A stretch of 64,000 nucleotides of DNA from NCBI RefSeq assembly GCF_001657485.1, contig NZ_LXFU01000029.1, positions 124,001 through 188,000 of the forward strand, given 5' to 3'. The notes beneath the pieces were generated by a model that did no database searches, was not told where the DNA came from, and saw only the letters and a program-made list of their open reading frames with translations. The first letter of the stretch is position 1, and the number at the start of each line of letters is the position of its first letter. Of this stretch, positions 46,760 through 55,543 are shown piece by piece. Position numbers and translations under genes: made by a program. The stretch is from Rhizobium sp. WYCCWR10014. Lineage in GTDB: Bacteria; Pseudomonadota; Alphaproteobacteria; Rhizobiales; Rhizobiaceae.

Positions 46760-46795
46760 GAGCCGGTGGCTGGCCAGGCCGCCGGCTCAATTTTT
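46760..46795 (+). terminator. Terminator of opgC, overlapping the end of the VOC gene
   Basis: Stem GAGCCGG-T-GGC paired with GCC-G-CCGGCTC (46760-46770 with 46778-46788, one wobble) and loop TGGCCAG, followed by AATTTTT. The convergent VOC gene stops inside it at 46787. Confidence 0.75.
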
Positions 46796-47140
46796 ATGTA
46801 CGAGGATGTTCACCAGCTTGCCGAACGGATCGCGCGCATAAAAGCGCCTGACGCCCCAAGGCTCGTCGGCCGGGCCGTACTCGATCGGGAAGCCTGAGAC
46901 CGACATCGCCGCGAAAGCAGTATCGAGGTCGTCGACCTCGATCGAGAGGTCGGGCACCGGCGTTCCGGAGCCGCCTTCGCTGGCGATGCTGAGCTGAACG
47001 TTCATCGAGCGCGCGGCGCCGAATGTCGTGATCCAGCCGTGATCCATGATGACATCAAGACCGAGGATATCCTGATAGAAACGTCGGGCCAGAGTGATAT
47101 CCGCTGCCTGGATATTGGCGACGATGCGCAGGACCGTCAT
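46787..47140 (-). CDS. VOC family (glyoxalase/bleomycin resistance fold) protein
   Basis: 117 residues from ATG 47140, preceded by GGGAG. One VOC module pair: NIQAADITLARRFYQDILGL at the front, DLSIEVDDLDTAFAAM in the middle and GVRRFYARDPFGKLVNILVH at the end. The usual metal ligands are only partly conserved; a C-terminal Glu is replaced by Asn in VNILVHKN. Substrate unknown. It converges on opgC. Confidence 0.85.
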   Translation of the reverse strand: MTVLRIVANIQAADITLARRFYQDILGLDVIMDHGWITTFGAARSMNVQLSIASEGGSGTPVPDLSIEVDDLDTAFAAMSVSGFPIEYGPADEPWGVRRFYARDPFGKLVNILVHKN

Positions 47141-47429
47141 GGGTTCGCTCCCGAGGTACTCCATGAAGGCAAAGGATAGCGGGGATGAACGCGGCGATCA
47201 ATCATGTGGACGGGTGTGCAGACACCGTATCGTACGGCGATCCTCCTTTGCTCCGCGCGGCATGCCCCCACAAGGAGCTTGCTCTCACGCAAAGCACCAA
47301 CCGCCAAGAAGGCTTGGCCCCGGCCAAATGCTATCGCGGTGGGAAGCCCGCGCGGCATCCCATCTTCCTCCTTGCGTAAAGTCCCGAGACATAGCTGACC
47401 GCAGGTGCGACAGCGTCGCTCGGTTTTTC

Positions 47430-47980
47430 GCCAACGGTTTGAGGGTATGGCCCACCCCGGCCTCCATCTTCGCGATCGTTGCGCGCAAGGAACTGCTGTC
47501 ATACGCTTTATGGCCCGGATGGCATGACCTGTCGGCTTATTGAGAAAAGCGAGATCTTGCGTGATGTCGCCGACCTGGCTGGCCGCCACGATAAAGCGCA
47601 GGAGCGCGCATCGGTGGACCTTGTCATCAGTCCACCTCTGGAACGCCCCAGCGCCTGATCCTTGCCCCCTTTTTGCTCGCCGCCTATTGATGGGCACGCA
47701 CGATGATGCTTTCGATCACTAAGTACAGATTGTCCCGGTCAGCGGTGAGGGCATCAAAGGCCCGCTCCCATACGCCGGCATGGCACCAGCGACTGAACCG
47801 GCGATGGACCGCCTTGCACTTGCCATAGCGCTCCGGCAGGCCCTGCGAGTGTGCCCCGAGCAGGATCCACAAACGACCGGTTGTCTACTCCTACCCCCGT
47901 TCGACCCGGATGGCTGGCTTTGTCTGGCAACAAAGGCGGAAATTCTCGACCATTGCCTCGTACAACTCCCATCAAAGGCC
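47430..47980 (-). mobile_element. Decayed IS5-family transposase remnant
   Basis: Reverse-strand pieces of an IS5-type transposase lie in several frames: PLLPDKASHPGRTGV near 47900-47950, LPERYGKCKAVHRRFSRWCH and AGVWERAFDALTADRDNLYL with IVRAHQ from 47860 to 47690, then the SQVGDITQ region and YDSSSLRATIAKMEA-type end near 47460-47580. An in-frame TAG replaces a Gln after RAHQ, a G is lost from a G-run just downstream, and frameshifts and deletions break the rest. I did not identify intact terminal inverted repeats or a target duplication. The element cannot move by itself. Confidence 0.75.
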
Positions 47981-48067
47981 TCCGTGCTGCTCACGGTTCC
48001 CTATGGATCAGCGGTCCACCGTTTTGGGAATCCTGTATGTCGATTGGTCCTCAGTCCGAGCAAACAA

Positions 48068-48100
48068 AAAGGCCGGAAGGGCATCACCCTTCCGGCCTTT
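48068..48100 (-). terminator. Rho-independent terminator of ndvA
   Basis: Perfect 14-bp stem AAAGGCCGGAAGGG/CCCTTCCGGCCTTT with CATCA loop, 20 bases after the ndvA stop; on the reverse strand it is followed by TTTTTGTTTG. Confidence 0.9.
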
Positions 48101-48119
48101 ATCTTGAAACCCGAACCGA

Positions 48120-49901
48120 TCAGGCGGCTTCGGTGGTGTGGGCCTTGCGGACCTCTTCGTCCGTCAGGATGCCGCTGGCGCGCAGCAGGGCGGCGAAGCG
48201 GCCGTTGCTGTGGCTGAGTTCGTCGAAGCTGCCCTGTTCGACGACGCGGCCGTCATCCAGGAAGAGCACCATATCGGCTTCGCGGACCGTCGACAGGCGG
48301 TGGGCGATGATGAAGGTGGTGCGGTTCTGGCGCAGATTGTCGATCGCGGCCTTGACGCGGGCTTCGGTTTCGACGTCGAGCGCCGAGGTCGCCTCGTCGA
48401 GCACCAGGATCGGCGCGTCCTTGAGGATGGCGCGGGCGATCGCGATGCGCTGGCGCTCGCCGCCGGAGAGCTTGTTGCCTCGTTCACCGACATGCGTATC
48501 GTAGCGATCCTCGCGGGTCTCGATGAAGTCGGCAGCGGCGGCGGCTTCGGCCGCACGGCGCATTTCCTCTTCACTGGCGCCCTCGCGGCCAAGACGGATA
48601 TTGTCGCTGATCGAACGGTTCAGCAGGCCCGCATCCTGGAAGACGGTGGCGATGTGGCGACGCAGCGACTTGCGGGTCACCTTGGTGATATCGGTGCCAT
48701 CGACGAGGATCTTGCCGCCCTGGGCATCGTAGACACGCTGCAGCAGGTTGACGAGCGTCGTCTTGCCGGCGCCGGTCGGGCCGACGATCGCGACCGTCTG
48801 GCCTGCCTTCACCGAGAAGGAGACGTTGTGCAGGCCCTGTGAGCTGTTGCCGAAGCCGAAGGAGACGTCGCGGAATTCGATCGCACCCTTGACGTCCTTG
48901 ATCTCGCCGTTGCCGGCAGGCTCTTCACGTTCACGCACCGAGTCTTCCAGCGCATAGAATTCCTCAAGCTTGGAACGGGCCTCGAAAATCTGCGTAGCGA
49001 ACTGGCGCATCAGGTCGAGACGACCGATCAACAGGTTGGCAAAGCCGATGAAGGCGATGACGTCGCCGACGCGCAGCTGGCCGGCCTGGACGAGCATGGT
49101 GCCGATGATCAGGACCACCATCATCGCGATGGTCGACGCCATGCGGTTCAGTGCGCTGGCGATCGCCCACCAGTCGAGTACCGGATACTGAGCTTCGAGC
49201 AGACGGTCGGCGAAGGATTTCAGCGCCCTGGTTTCGGCCTCGATGCGGTTATAGCTGTGCAGGACAGAAACGTTGCTGATCGAGTCGCTGACATGCGAGA
49301 AGACGGTATGATAATGGTTCTCGACCGAAGCCTGGCCGTCCTTGGTGCGGCTCATCACGACGCGGCCGATCAGCCAGTAGGCGATGGCGAGCACCATGAG
49401 CACGGCGGAAAGGCGCAGGTCCATCGACATTGCAGTCGGTATCAGAAGGGCAAGCGCGATGACCGTCGACAGGTGGTTGCGCATGAATTCCAGCCAGAGG
49501 CCGAACAGCGTCTCGCAGGCGCGCAGCAATGTATGCAGCGCGTTCGAGGTGCCACGCTGATGGTGCCAACCAAGCGGCATGGAAATGATGCGGCCGAAGG
49601 CTTCCGTCAACAGCGTCGCCCGCCGGCCATGGGCCAGCCGGTCGGCCTCACGGGCCACCAGAACGAAGGCAATGGTGTTGAAGACGGCGAAAGTCGCCCA
49701 CATGAAGAGGATGGGCTTGACCTCACCCTTGCCCGAAATCGCATCGATGATACGACCGAACAGGATCGGCTCCGCGATGGTGATTGTCGCAAGAACAATG
49801 TTTGCGACAACGACCAGGGATACGCGCAGCTTGTAGGCGCCAAGATAGCGCAGAGCTCTTGCATAGACCTTGAATAGCGTCACGTCGAACCTCTTGTGCA
49901 T
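48120..49901 (-). CDS. ndvA: Cyclic beta-1,2-glucan exporter NdvA (ABC transporter)
   Basis: 593 residues with a fused membrane and ATPase domain, as in the NdvA/ChvA family. Six membrane segments occupy about 20-310; AEPILFGRIIDAISGKGE and a LGWHHQRGTSNALHTLLRAC loop are family features. The ATPase has Walker A VGPTGAGKTTLVNLLQRVYD, signature LSGGERQRIAIARAI, Walker B ILVLDEATSALDVE and H-loop IIAHRLSTVREAD. It exports cyclic glucan to the periplasm, needed for hypo-osmotic growth and nodule invasion. It converges on opgC with the IS remnant between. Confidence 0.97.
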   Translation of the reverse strand: MHKRFDVTLFKVYARALRYLGAYKLRVSLVVVANIVLATITIAEPILFGRIIDAISGKGEVKPILFMWATFAVFNTIAFVLVAREADRLAHGRRATLLTEAFGRIISMPLGWHHQRGTSNALHTLLRACETLFGLWLEFMRNHLSTVIALALLIPTAMSMDLRLSAVLMVLAIAYWLIGRVVMSRTKDGQASVENHYHTVFSHVSDSISNVSVLHSYNRIEAETRALKSFADRLLEAQYPVLDWWAIASALNRMASTIAMMVVLIIGTMLVQAGQLRVGDVIAFIGFANLLIGRLDLMRQFATQIFEARSKLEEFYALEDSVREREEPAGNGEIKDVKGAIEFRDVSFGFGNSSQGLHNVSFSVKAGQTVAIVGPTGAGKTTLVNLLQRVYDAQGGKILVDGTDITKVTRKSLRRHIATVFQDAGLLNRSISDNIRLGREGASEEEMRRAAEAAAAADFIETREDRYDTHVGERGNKLSGGERQRIAIARAILKDAPILVLDEATSALDVETEARVKAAIDNLRQNRTTFIIAHRLSTVREADMVLFLDDGRVVEQGSFDELSHSNGRFAALLRASGILTDEEVRKAHTTEAA

Positions 49902-50201
49902 CTGCGAAAACGGGATGATGCGATGCTACAAAAGCCTACCTGAACGGGCGATTAACGGAGTATTCAGGGTTCAGCCGATGTGACGATTGATACGATCGTA
50001 TTATTCGAGCACACGACGAGATGGCCATGGCGCCGAAATTGCCGTTCGGCTATATCTCCCAACAATTTGCGCTTGCATTTTATTAAATGTTTAGCACAGC
50101 ATTAAATTACAGACTGCATTTATTGAAGACCGTTTCGCGACCAGTTTGACCAGCCGCCGACGGCCTCACGCGGGCATCAGGTCCGGGCAAGGGGCATTTT
50201 T
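49902..50201. other. Divergent regulatory gap between ndvA and the luxR-type gene
   Basis: 300 bases, AT-richer than the surroundings from 50050. A perfect 12-bp palindrome ATACGATCGTAT lies at 49990-50001, a possible operator. AGGGG about seven bases before the GTG at 50202 is the ribosome site for the luxR-type gene. I see no clear -35/-10 pair. Confidence 0.5.
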
Positions 50202-50957
50202 GTGAATATTAATTCGTTAATTCAATTACTTGTAATTCTAGAAGAATGCTCAAATCCTGAAGCTGTCGTCACCGAGCTGGAGCAGATCCTCCACGGTTGT
50301 GGCTTCGAATATTACGGTCTGCCACGCCATTTGCCGCTGAACCCGATGCAGCAGAATCCGGAGCCCTGGGCTGCGGCGCTTGCCGGCCGCTGGCCGGAAC
50401 AATGGCCGCAGATATATACCGCGAAAAAATATGCTCTGATCGATCCGATGGTGCGCTATCTCGCTCATGCGCAGCGGCCTTTCCGCTGGCGGGAGGCGAT
50501 GGCGGCCTTCCGCAAGGACGCGTATCATCGCCGCATGGAGCAGATGATGGTCGATGCCTTCGGGCACGGGTTGGAGGATGGCTACATCTTTCCCATCCAC
50601 GGACGCAACGGCATTCTCGCCAGCCTTAGTCTCGCCGGCAAGCCGATCGAGCTGTCGCCGGTGGAAATCGCATTGCTGGAGGCGGTGGCGCGCAAAGCCT
50701 TCTGGCGATTGCTCGATCTGAAAGGCGAGGCGCAGGCACTGGAAACCGTGCTGCCGGCCGACACGCCGCTGACGCGGCGCGAGATGGAAATCCTGCATTA
50801 TCTTGCCGAAGGCATGACTTCGATGGAGATCAGCAAGATGCTGAAGATCTCAAACCACACCGTCGACTGGTATATGAACGGCCTGCAGGACAAGCTGAAG
50901 GCGAAAAACAGGCAGCAGGCGGTAGCGCTTGCCTTCCGCCATGGCCTGATAAGTTAG
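50202..50957 (+). CDS. LuxR-type solo regulator with autoinducer-binding domain
   Basis: 251 residues from a GTG start. The N-terminal domain keeps the residues that contact acyl-homoserine lactones: FEYYGL, WPEQWPQIYTAKKYALIDPM (Trp, Tyr, Asp-Pro), PFRW and GYIFPIHGRNG. The C-terminal domain is a LuxR helix-turn-helix (LTRREMEILHYLAEGMTSME, then ISNHTVDWYMNGLQDKLKAK). No acyl-homoserine lactone synthase gene is in the window, so it is a solo. It reads toward pyc and away from ndvA; a role in their control is possible but not shown. Confidence 0.88.
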   Translation: MNINSLIQLLVILEECSNPEAVVTELEQILHGCGFEYYGLPRHLPLNPMQQNPEPWAAALAGRWPEQWPQIYTAKKYALIDPMVRYLAHAQRPFRWREAMAAFRKDAYHRRMEQMMVDAFGHGLEDGYIFPIHGRNGILASLSLAGKPIELSPVEIALLEAVARKAFWRLLDLKGEAQALETVLPADTPLTRREMEILHYLAEGMTSMEISKMLKISNHTVDWYMNGLQDKLKAKNRQQAVALAFRHGLIS

Positions 50958-51052
50958 AGCAATTCCGCTTCTCATCGAAGAGAAACGGCTCTGCTTTTTA
51001 TTTTTACGCAACTGCGGACGCAAACCGTTTGGCGCTTTTCCTGGAATTGCTC
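50956..51052. repeat. Rhizobial intergenic palindrome element (AGAGCAATTCC type)
   Basis: About 97 bases with AGAGCAATTCC at one end and GGAATTGCTC at the other, plus inner pairs such as AAACGG with CCGTTT. It starts at the stop codon of the luxR-type gene and lies in front of pyc. I recall related elements in other rhizobial genomes; only one copy is in this window. Confidence 0.6.
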
Positions 51053-51172
51053 CAGCATGTCGAAAAATTGCATTTCGCAGTCGCAAGATAAATTGAACTT
51101 TCTGTGACAAGAAGTTAAGAATTTCCTTCGCGGGTGCAGCATTCCCGCGTCTGAACGTCTGAGGAGACCGTT

Positions 51173-54100
51173 TTGCCCATTTCCAAGATTCTCGTTGCCA
51201 ATCGCTCTGAAATTGCCATTCGCGTGTTCCGCGCGGCCAACGAACTTGGAATAAAAACCGTGGCGATCTGGGCGGAAGAAGACAAGCTGGCGCTGCACCG
51301 CTTCAAGGCGGACGAGAGCTACCAGGTTGGCCGCGGCCCGCATCTTTCCAAGGACATGGGCCCGATCGAGAGCTATCTGTCGATCGAGGAGGTGATCCGC
51401 GTCGCGAAACTGTCCGGCGCCGATGCCATCCATCCCGGCTATGGCCTGCTGTCGGAAAGCCCCGAATTCGTCGATGCCTGCAACAAGGCCGGCATCATCT
51501 TCATCGGCCCGAAGGCCGATACGATGCGCCAGCTCGGCAATAAGGTCGCAGCGCGCAACTTGGCGATCTCGGTCGGCGTGCCTGTGGTGCCGGCCACCGG
51601 GCCGTTGCCGGAGGACATGGCCGAAGTGGCGAAGATGGCAGACGGGATCGGCTACCCCGTCATGCTAAAGGCCTCCTGGGGCGGCGGCGGGCGCGGCATG
51701 CGCGCGATCCGCGATCCAAAGGATCTCGTCCGCGAGGTGACGGAAGCCAAGCGCGAAGCGATGGCGGCCTTCGGCAAGGACGAGGTCTATCTGGAAAAGC
51801 TCGTCGAGCGCGCCCGCCATGTCGAAAGCCAGGTTCTCGGCGATACGCATGGCAATGTCGTGCATCTCTTCGAGCGTGACTGCTCGATCCAGCGCCGCAA
51901 CCAGAAGGTCGTCGAGCGCGCGCCGGCGCCCTATCTCTCTGAGGCGCAGCGCCAGGAACTCGCCGCCTATTCGCTGAAGATCGCGGCGGCGACCAATTAT
52001 ATCGGCGCCGGCACCGTCGAATATCTGATGGATGCCGATACCGGCAAATTCTACTTCATCGAAGTCAATCCGCGAATCCAGGTCGAGCATACGGTGACCG
52101 AAGTCGTCACCGGCATCGATATCGTCAAGGCGCAGATCCACATCCTCGACGGCTTTGCGATCGGCACGCCGGAATCGGGCGTGCCGCGCCAGGAGGATAT
52201 CCGTCTCAACGGCCATGCGCTGCAGTGCCGCATCACCACGGAAGATCCGGAGCATAATTTCATTCCGGATTACGGCCGCATCACCGCCTATCGCTCAGCG
52301 TCCGGTTTCGGCATCCGCCTCGATGGCGGCACCTCCTATTCGGGCGCAATCATCACCCGCTTTTACGATCCGCTTCTCGTCAAGGTCACGGCATGGGCGC
52401 CCAATCCGTCGGAAGCGATCGCCCGCATGGACCGGGCGCTGCGCGAATTCCGCATTCGCGGCGTGGCAACCAACCTGACCTTCCTCGAAGCGATCATCGG
52501 CCATCCCAAGTTCAGGGATAACAGTTACACGACGCGCTTCATCGACACGACGCCGGAACTCTTCCAGCAGGTCAAGCGTCAGGATCGCGCCACGAAGCTC
52601 CTGACCTATCTCGCCGACGTCACCGTCAATGGCCATCCCGAGGCCAAGGACAGGCCGAAGCCGTTGGAAAATGCTGCCGAGCCGGTGGTTCCCTACGCCA
52701 ACGGCAATACGGTCAAGGATGGTACGAAGCAACTCCTCGACACGCTCGGCCCGAAGAAATTCGGCGAATGGATGCGCAACGAAAAGCGCGTGCTTTTGAC
52801 CGACACGACGATGCGCGACGGCCATCAGTCGCTGCTCGCCACCCGTATGCGCACCTATGACATCGCCCGCATTGCCGACACCTATGCACATGCGCTGCCA
52901 GGCCTTTTGTCGCTCGAATGCTGGGGTGGCGCGACCTTTGACGTCTCCATGCGTTTTCTGACGGAGGATCCGTGGGAGCGCCTGGCGCTGATCCGCGAGG
53001 GCGCGCCGAACCTTCTGCTGCAGATGCTGCTGCGCGGCGCCAACGGCGTCGGTTACACCAATTATCCCGATAATGTCGTCAAATATTTCGTCCGGCAGGC
53101 GGCCAGGGGCGGCATCGATCTCTTCCGCGTGTTCGACTGCCTGAACTGGGTGGAGAACATGCGCGTCTCGATGGATGCCATTGCCGAGGAGAACAAGCTC
53201 TGCGAGGCGGCGATCTGCTATACCGGCGATATCCTGAACTCGGCCCGTCCGAAATACGATCTGAAATACTACACCGACCTTGCGGTCGAGCTCGAGAAGG
53301 CCGGCGCGCATATCATCGCGCTCAAGGATATGGCGGGCCTTCTCAAGCCTGCGGCTGCGAAAGTTCTGTTCAAGGCGCTGCGCGAGGCGACAAGCCTTCC
53401 GATCCATTTCCACACGCATGATACATCGGGTATTGCGGCCGCGACGGTTCTTGCCGCCGTCGATGCCGGCGTCGATGCTGTCGATGCGGCCATGGATGCG
53501 CTTTCCGGCAATACCTCGCAGCCCTGTCTCGGCTCGATCGTCGAGGCGCTGCGCGGTACGGAGCGTGATCCGGGCCTCGATCCGGAATGGATCCGCCGTA
53601 TCTCCTTCTATTGGGAAGCGGCGCGGAACCAATATGCCGCCTTCGAAAGCGATCTGAGGGGCCCGGCATCCGAAGTCTATCTGCATGAAATGCCGGGCGG
53701 CCAGTTCACCAACCTCAAGGAACAGGCCCGCTCGCTCGGCCTTGAGACCCGCTGGCATCAGGTGGCGCAGGCCTATGCCGACGCCAACCAGATGTTCGGC
53801 GATATCGTCAAGGTGACGCCGTCTTCCAAGGTCGTCGGCGACATGGCGCTGATGATGGTGTCTCAGGACCTGACAGTCGCCGACGTCGTCAGCCCCGACA
53901 AGGAAGTCTCCTTCCCGGAATCGGTGGTCTCGATGCTGAAGGGCGATCTCGGCCAGCCGCCGTCAGGATGGCCGGAAGCGCTGCAGAAGAAGGCGCTGAA
54001 GGGCGACAAGCCCTATACGGTGCGCCCCGGCTCGCTGCTCAAGGAGGCCGATCTCGATGCGGAGCGTAAAGTCATCGAGACGAAACTCGAGCGTGAGATC

Positions 54101-54637
54101 AGCGACTTCGAATTTGCTTCCTACCTGATGTATCCGAAGGTCTTTACCGACTTCGCACTCGCCTCCGATACCTACGGCCCGGTCTCGGTGCTGCCGACGC
54201 CCGCCTATTTCTACGGCCTCAAGGACGGCGAGGAGCTGTTTGCCGACATCGAGCGCGGCAAGACGCTCGTCATCGTCAACCAGGCAATGAGCGCGACAGA
54301 CAGCCAGGGCATGGTGACCATCTTCTTCGAGCTCAACGGTCAGCCGCGCCGCATCAAGGTGCCGGACCGGGCCCATGGGGCGACGGGTGCCGCCGTCCGC
54401 CGCAAGGCCGAACCGGGCAATGCCGTTCACGTTGGCGCGCCAATGCCGGGTGTGATCAGCCGTGTCTTCGTCTCGCCCGGCCAGGCCGTCAATGCCGGTG
54501 ACGTGCTCGTCTCCATCGAGGCGATGAAGATGGAAACGGCGCTGCATGCGGAAAAGGATGGCACGATTTCCGAAGTGCTGGTGCGGGCCGGCGACCAGAT
54601 CGACGCCAAGGACCTGCTCGTCGTCTACGCAGGCTGA
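51173..54637 (+). CDS. pyc: Pyruvate carboxylase
   Basis: 1154 residues from a TTG start preceded by GAGGAG. The biotin carboxylase domain (1-455) has KILVANRSEIAIRVFRAANE, KASWGGGGRGMRAI and EVNPRIQVEHTVTE. The carboxyltransferase domain (about 530-830) has LLTDTTMRDGHQSLLATRMR and FHTHDTSGIAAATVLAAVDA. The biotin carrier domain at the end has the biotinylated lysine in EAMKMET near residue 1119. It makes oxaloacetate from pyruvate and bicarbonate, the main anaplerotic step in rhizobia on sugars. Confidence 0.98.
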   Translation: MPISKILVANRSEIAIRVFRAANELGIKTVAIWAEEDKLALHRFKADESYQVGRGPHLSKDMGPIESYLSIEEVIRVAKLSGADAIHPGYGLLSESPEFVDACNKAGIIFIGPKADTMRQLGNKVAARNLAISVGVPVVPATGPLPEDMAEVAKMADGIGYPVMLKASWGGGGRGMRAIRDPKDLVREVTEAKREAMAAFGKDEVYLEKLVERARHVESQVLGDTHGNVVHLFERDCSIQRRNQKVVERAPAPYLSEAQRQELAAYSLKIAAATNYIGAGTVEYLMDADTGKFYFIEVNPRIQVEHTVTEVVTGIDIVKAQIHILDGFAIGTPESGVPRQEDIRLNGHALQCRITTEDPEHNFIPDYGRITAYRSASGFGIRLDGGTSYSGAIITRFYDPLLVKVTAWAPNPSEAIARMDRALREFRIRGVATNLTFLEAIIGHPKFRDNSYTTRFIDTTPELFQQVKRQDRATKLLTYLADVTVNGHPEAKDRPKPLENAAEPVVPYANGNTVKDGTKQLLDTLGPKKFGEWMRNEKRVLLTDTTMRDGHQSLLATRMRTYDIARIADTYAHALPGLLSLECWGGATFDVSMRFLTEDPWERLALIREGAPNLLLQMLLRGANGVGYTNYPDNVVKYFVRQAARGGIDLFRVFDCLNWVENMRVSMDAIAEENKLCEAAICYTGDILNSARPKYDLKYYTDLAVELEKAGAHIIALKDMAGLLKPAAAKVLFKALREATSLPIHFHTHDTSGIAAATVLAAVDAGVDAVDAAMDALSGNTSQPCLGSIVEALRGTERDPGLDPEWIRRISFYWEAARNQYAAFESDLRGPASEVYLHEMPGGQFTNLKEQARSLGLETRWHQVAQAYADANQMFGDIVKVTPSSKVVGDMALMMVSQDLTVADVVSPDKEVSFPESVVSMLKGDLGQPPSGWPEALQKKALKGDKPYTVRPGSLLKEADLDAERKVIETKLEREISDFEFASYLMYPKVFTDFALASDTYGPVSVLPTPAYFYGLKDGEELFADIERGKTLVIVNQAMSATDSQGMVTIFFELNGQPRRIKVPDRAHGATGAAVRRKAEPGNAVHVGAPMPGVISRVFVSPGQAVNAGDVLVSIEAMKMETALHAEKDGTISEVLVRAGDQIDAKDLLVVYAG

Positions 54638-54827
54638 AGGGCCTCGCAAAGTCGCCCATCAGCCGACTTTGCGAGCCGGCTGCGTTCACTCGATTGTGTA
54701 CGATCGACCTGTCAAAAAACTGATTTTTCGAATGTCAGCAGCCTTCGCGTCTTGCCCGGCGCGGAGGCTTTCTCATAGACTTGCACTCTTACCACCCGCC
54801 CCCAAGACCCATCAGGAAATCATCTCC

Positions 54828-55400
54828 ATGAGCAAATTGAAGATTGCCGTCATCGTCGGCAGCACGCGTATTGGCCGTTTTGCCGAGCATCCGGCCAAGT
54901 GGATTGCCGCTATCGCCGCCGAGCGACAGGACATCGAGGTCGAGGTTCTCGACCTGCTCGACTACCCCATGCATTTTTTCGGTGAGCAGCGTACCACGAC
55001 CGCTGAAAGCGAGACGGCGGAGCGCTGGAAAAAGAAGCTGCGTGAATTCGATGGCTTCATCTTCACCGTCGCCGAGTACAATCACGCTCCAACGGCGGTT
55101 CTGAAGAACGCCATCGACCTCGGCGAGTTCCTCCAGAAGCCGGTCGGTTTCGTCGGTTACGGCGGCGTCGGCGGCGCACGTGCTGTCGAGCATCTTCGCC
55201 TGATCTTCGTGGAAATGGGTGCGGCTTCGGTGAAAACGGGCGTGCATATCGCACTTGGCGAATATCTCGGCGTTCTCAAGGAAGGCAAGAGCCTCAGCGA
55301 TTACGCGCATCTCAACGAAGCGGCGAAGAACCAGCTCGACCAGATCACTTGGTGGGGCAATGCGCTGAAGGCGGCGCGCTCGGTCGTCACGGCCTCCTGA
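54828..55400 (+). CDS. NADPH-dependent FMN reductase family protein
   Basis: 190 residues from ATG 54828. A flavodoxin-like fold with the FMN phosphate loop IVGSTRIGRFAEHPAKW, the TVAEYNHAPTAVLKNAIDLG segment that holds the isoalloxazine ring, and VGYGGVGGARAVEHLRLIF. It may act as an azo-, quinone- or chromate-reductase. It sits alone between pyc and the amino acid transporter; a 12-bp hairpin follows. Confidence 0.9.
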   Translation: MSKLKIAVIVGSTRIGRFAEHPAKWIAAIAAERQDIEVEVLDLLDYPMHFFGEQRTTTAESETAERWKKKLREFDGFIFTVAEYNHAPTAVLKNAIDLGEFLQKPVGFVGYGGVGGARAVEHLRLIFVEMGAASVKTGVHIALGEYLGVLKEGKSLSDYAHLNEAAKNQLDQITWWGNALKAARSVVTAS

Positions 55401-55413
55401 TTGGCGTTCCAGC

Positions 55414-55441
55414 AATGCCGGGATGTTCGCATCCCGGCATT
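55414..55441 (+). terminator. Hairpin after the FMN reductase gene
   Basis: Perfect 12-bp stem AATGCCGGGATG/CATCCCGGCATT with a TTCG tetraloop. A T-rich tail is missing, so termination may be weak. Confidence 0.6.
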
Positions 55442-55490
55442 AGATCAGGATGATTTTAGGTCAGGTCGGCCGGATCTAAATCAAAGAAGT

Positions 55491-55540
55491 AGAGCATGAT
55501 GTCGTCCGAAAGCCGCTCACACTTTTCAGCATCATGCTCT
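55491..55540. repeat. Short palindromic intergenic repeat, copy 3
   Basis: AGAGCATGATGTCG...CATCATGCTCT with TCCGAAAGCCGCTCACACTT inside; same orientation as copy 1. It lies between convergent genes, three bases from the end of the ABC ATPase gene. Confidence 0.75.
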
Positions 55541-55543
55541 AGC

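Noticed and set aside
47137..47697. 186-codon reverse-strand frame at the IS5 remnant
   Set aside because: It joins a transposase fragment with frameshifted and unrelated sequence; treated as part of the dead element.
50202..50957. luxI-type synthase partner for the LuxR protein
   Set aside because: No gene with the autoinducer synthase motifs lies in the window.
52295..53758. 487-codon reverse-strand frame inside pyc
   Set aside because: Antisense to the pyruvate carboxylase carboxyltransferase domain; no recognisable domain.
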